From positions 1 to 13,840 of the forward strand of contig JADFXO010000070.1 of assembly GCA_015233485.1 (NCBI GenBank): a stretch of 13,840 nucleotides of DNA, read 5' to 3'. This document shows positions 13,827 to 13,840 of the stretch, piece by piece. This DNA comes from Nitrospirota bacterium. Lineage in GTDB: Bacteria; Nitrospirota; Thermodesulfovibrionia; Thermodesulfovibrionales; Magnetobacteriaceae. Positions within the stretch are counted from its first letter, which is position 1. Each line of letters begins with the position of its first letter. Under the pieces are notes generated by a model. The model searched no databases, had not been told where the DNA came from, and worked only from the letters and a program-made list of their open reading frames with translations. The position numbers were made by a program, and so were the translations under genes.

Positions 13827-13840
13827 ATGAAAAGCATGGT
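13827..13840 (+). CDS. Start of a gene running off the right edge (partial)
   Basis: ATG 13827 lies 5 nt after a perfect AGGAGG (13816-13821). Only MKSM and part of the next codons are visible. It is 25 nt past the stop of the 27-aa membrane peptide, so the two are likely co-transcribed. Product unknown. Confidence 0.6.

Overview
The window reads as ordinary bacterial chromosome: short gaps, Shine-Dalgarno sites before most genes, ATG, GTG and TTG starts, and a moderate GC core. Gene content and protein style fit an anaerobic, sensor-rich environmental lineage such as Nitrospirota or a deltaproteobacterium-like group. That placement is an impression from protein style, not a phylogenetic result.

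Layout on the + strand: (1) the 3' end of carA, overlapped by a small Rieske ferredoxin, then an M3-family oligoendopeptidase (2-2383). (2) A Smr-family gene that lies in one frame over 2412-3047 but is cut by a single TAG codon, so it now reads as an N-terminal fragment plus a Smr-domain ORF with its own TTG start. (3) An A/T-rich, tightly coupled two-gene cassette, an SMC/OLD-like AAA ATPase and a TOPRIM-like partner (3076-5186). It looks horizontally acquired and is the best candidate for a defence-type system. (4) A DUF1015 gene with its own promoter; its stop codon is inside a 21-bp tandem repeat. (5) The glycolytic pair gap-pgk (6734-8944), closed by a strong intrinsic terminator.

On the - strand, convergent with pgk, is a three-gene signalling operon read from 13109 down to 9174. 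Its products are a REC-GAF-PAS-histidine kinase, a REC-histidine kinase with a DUF3369-associated style of receiver, and a stand-alone receiver carrying a long helical insertion. The genes are spaced by 17 nt and then overlap by 8 nt, and a recognisable sigma70-type promoter lies upstream (13168-13196). The two kinases and three receiver domains could form a branched phosphorelay. No DNA-binding output domain is encoded here.

The right end (13110-13840) has no long gene. It holds the kinase promoter, a near-consensus + strand promoter (TTGACA-N17-TATGAT) overlapped by inverted repeats, about 300 nt of hairpin-rich sequence with only tiny ORFs, a 27-aa single-pass membrane peptide, and the first codons of a gene that runs off the window. 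I found no tRNA, rRNA, CRISPR array or transposase.
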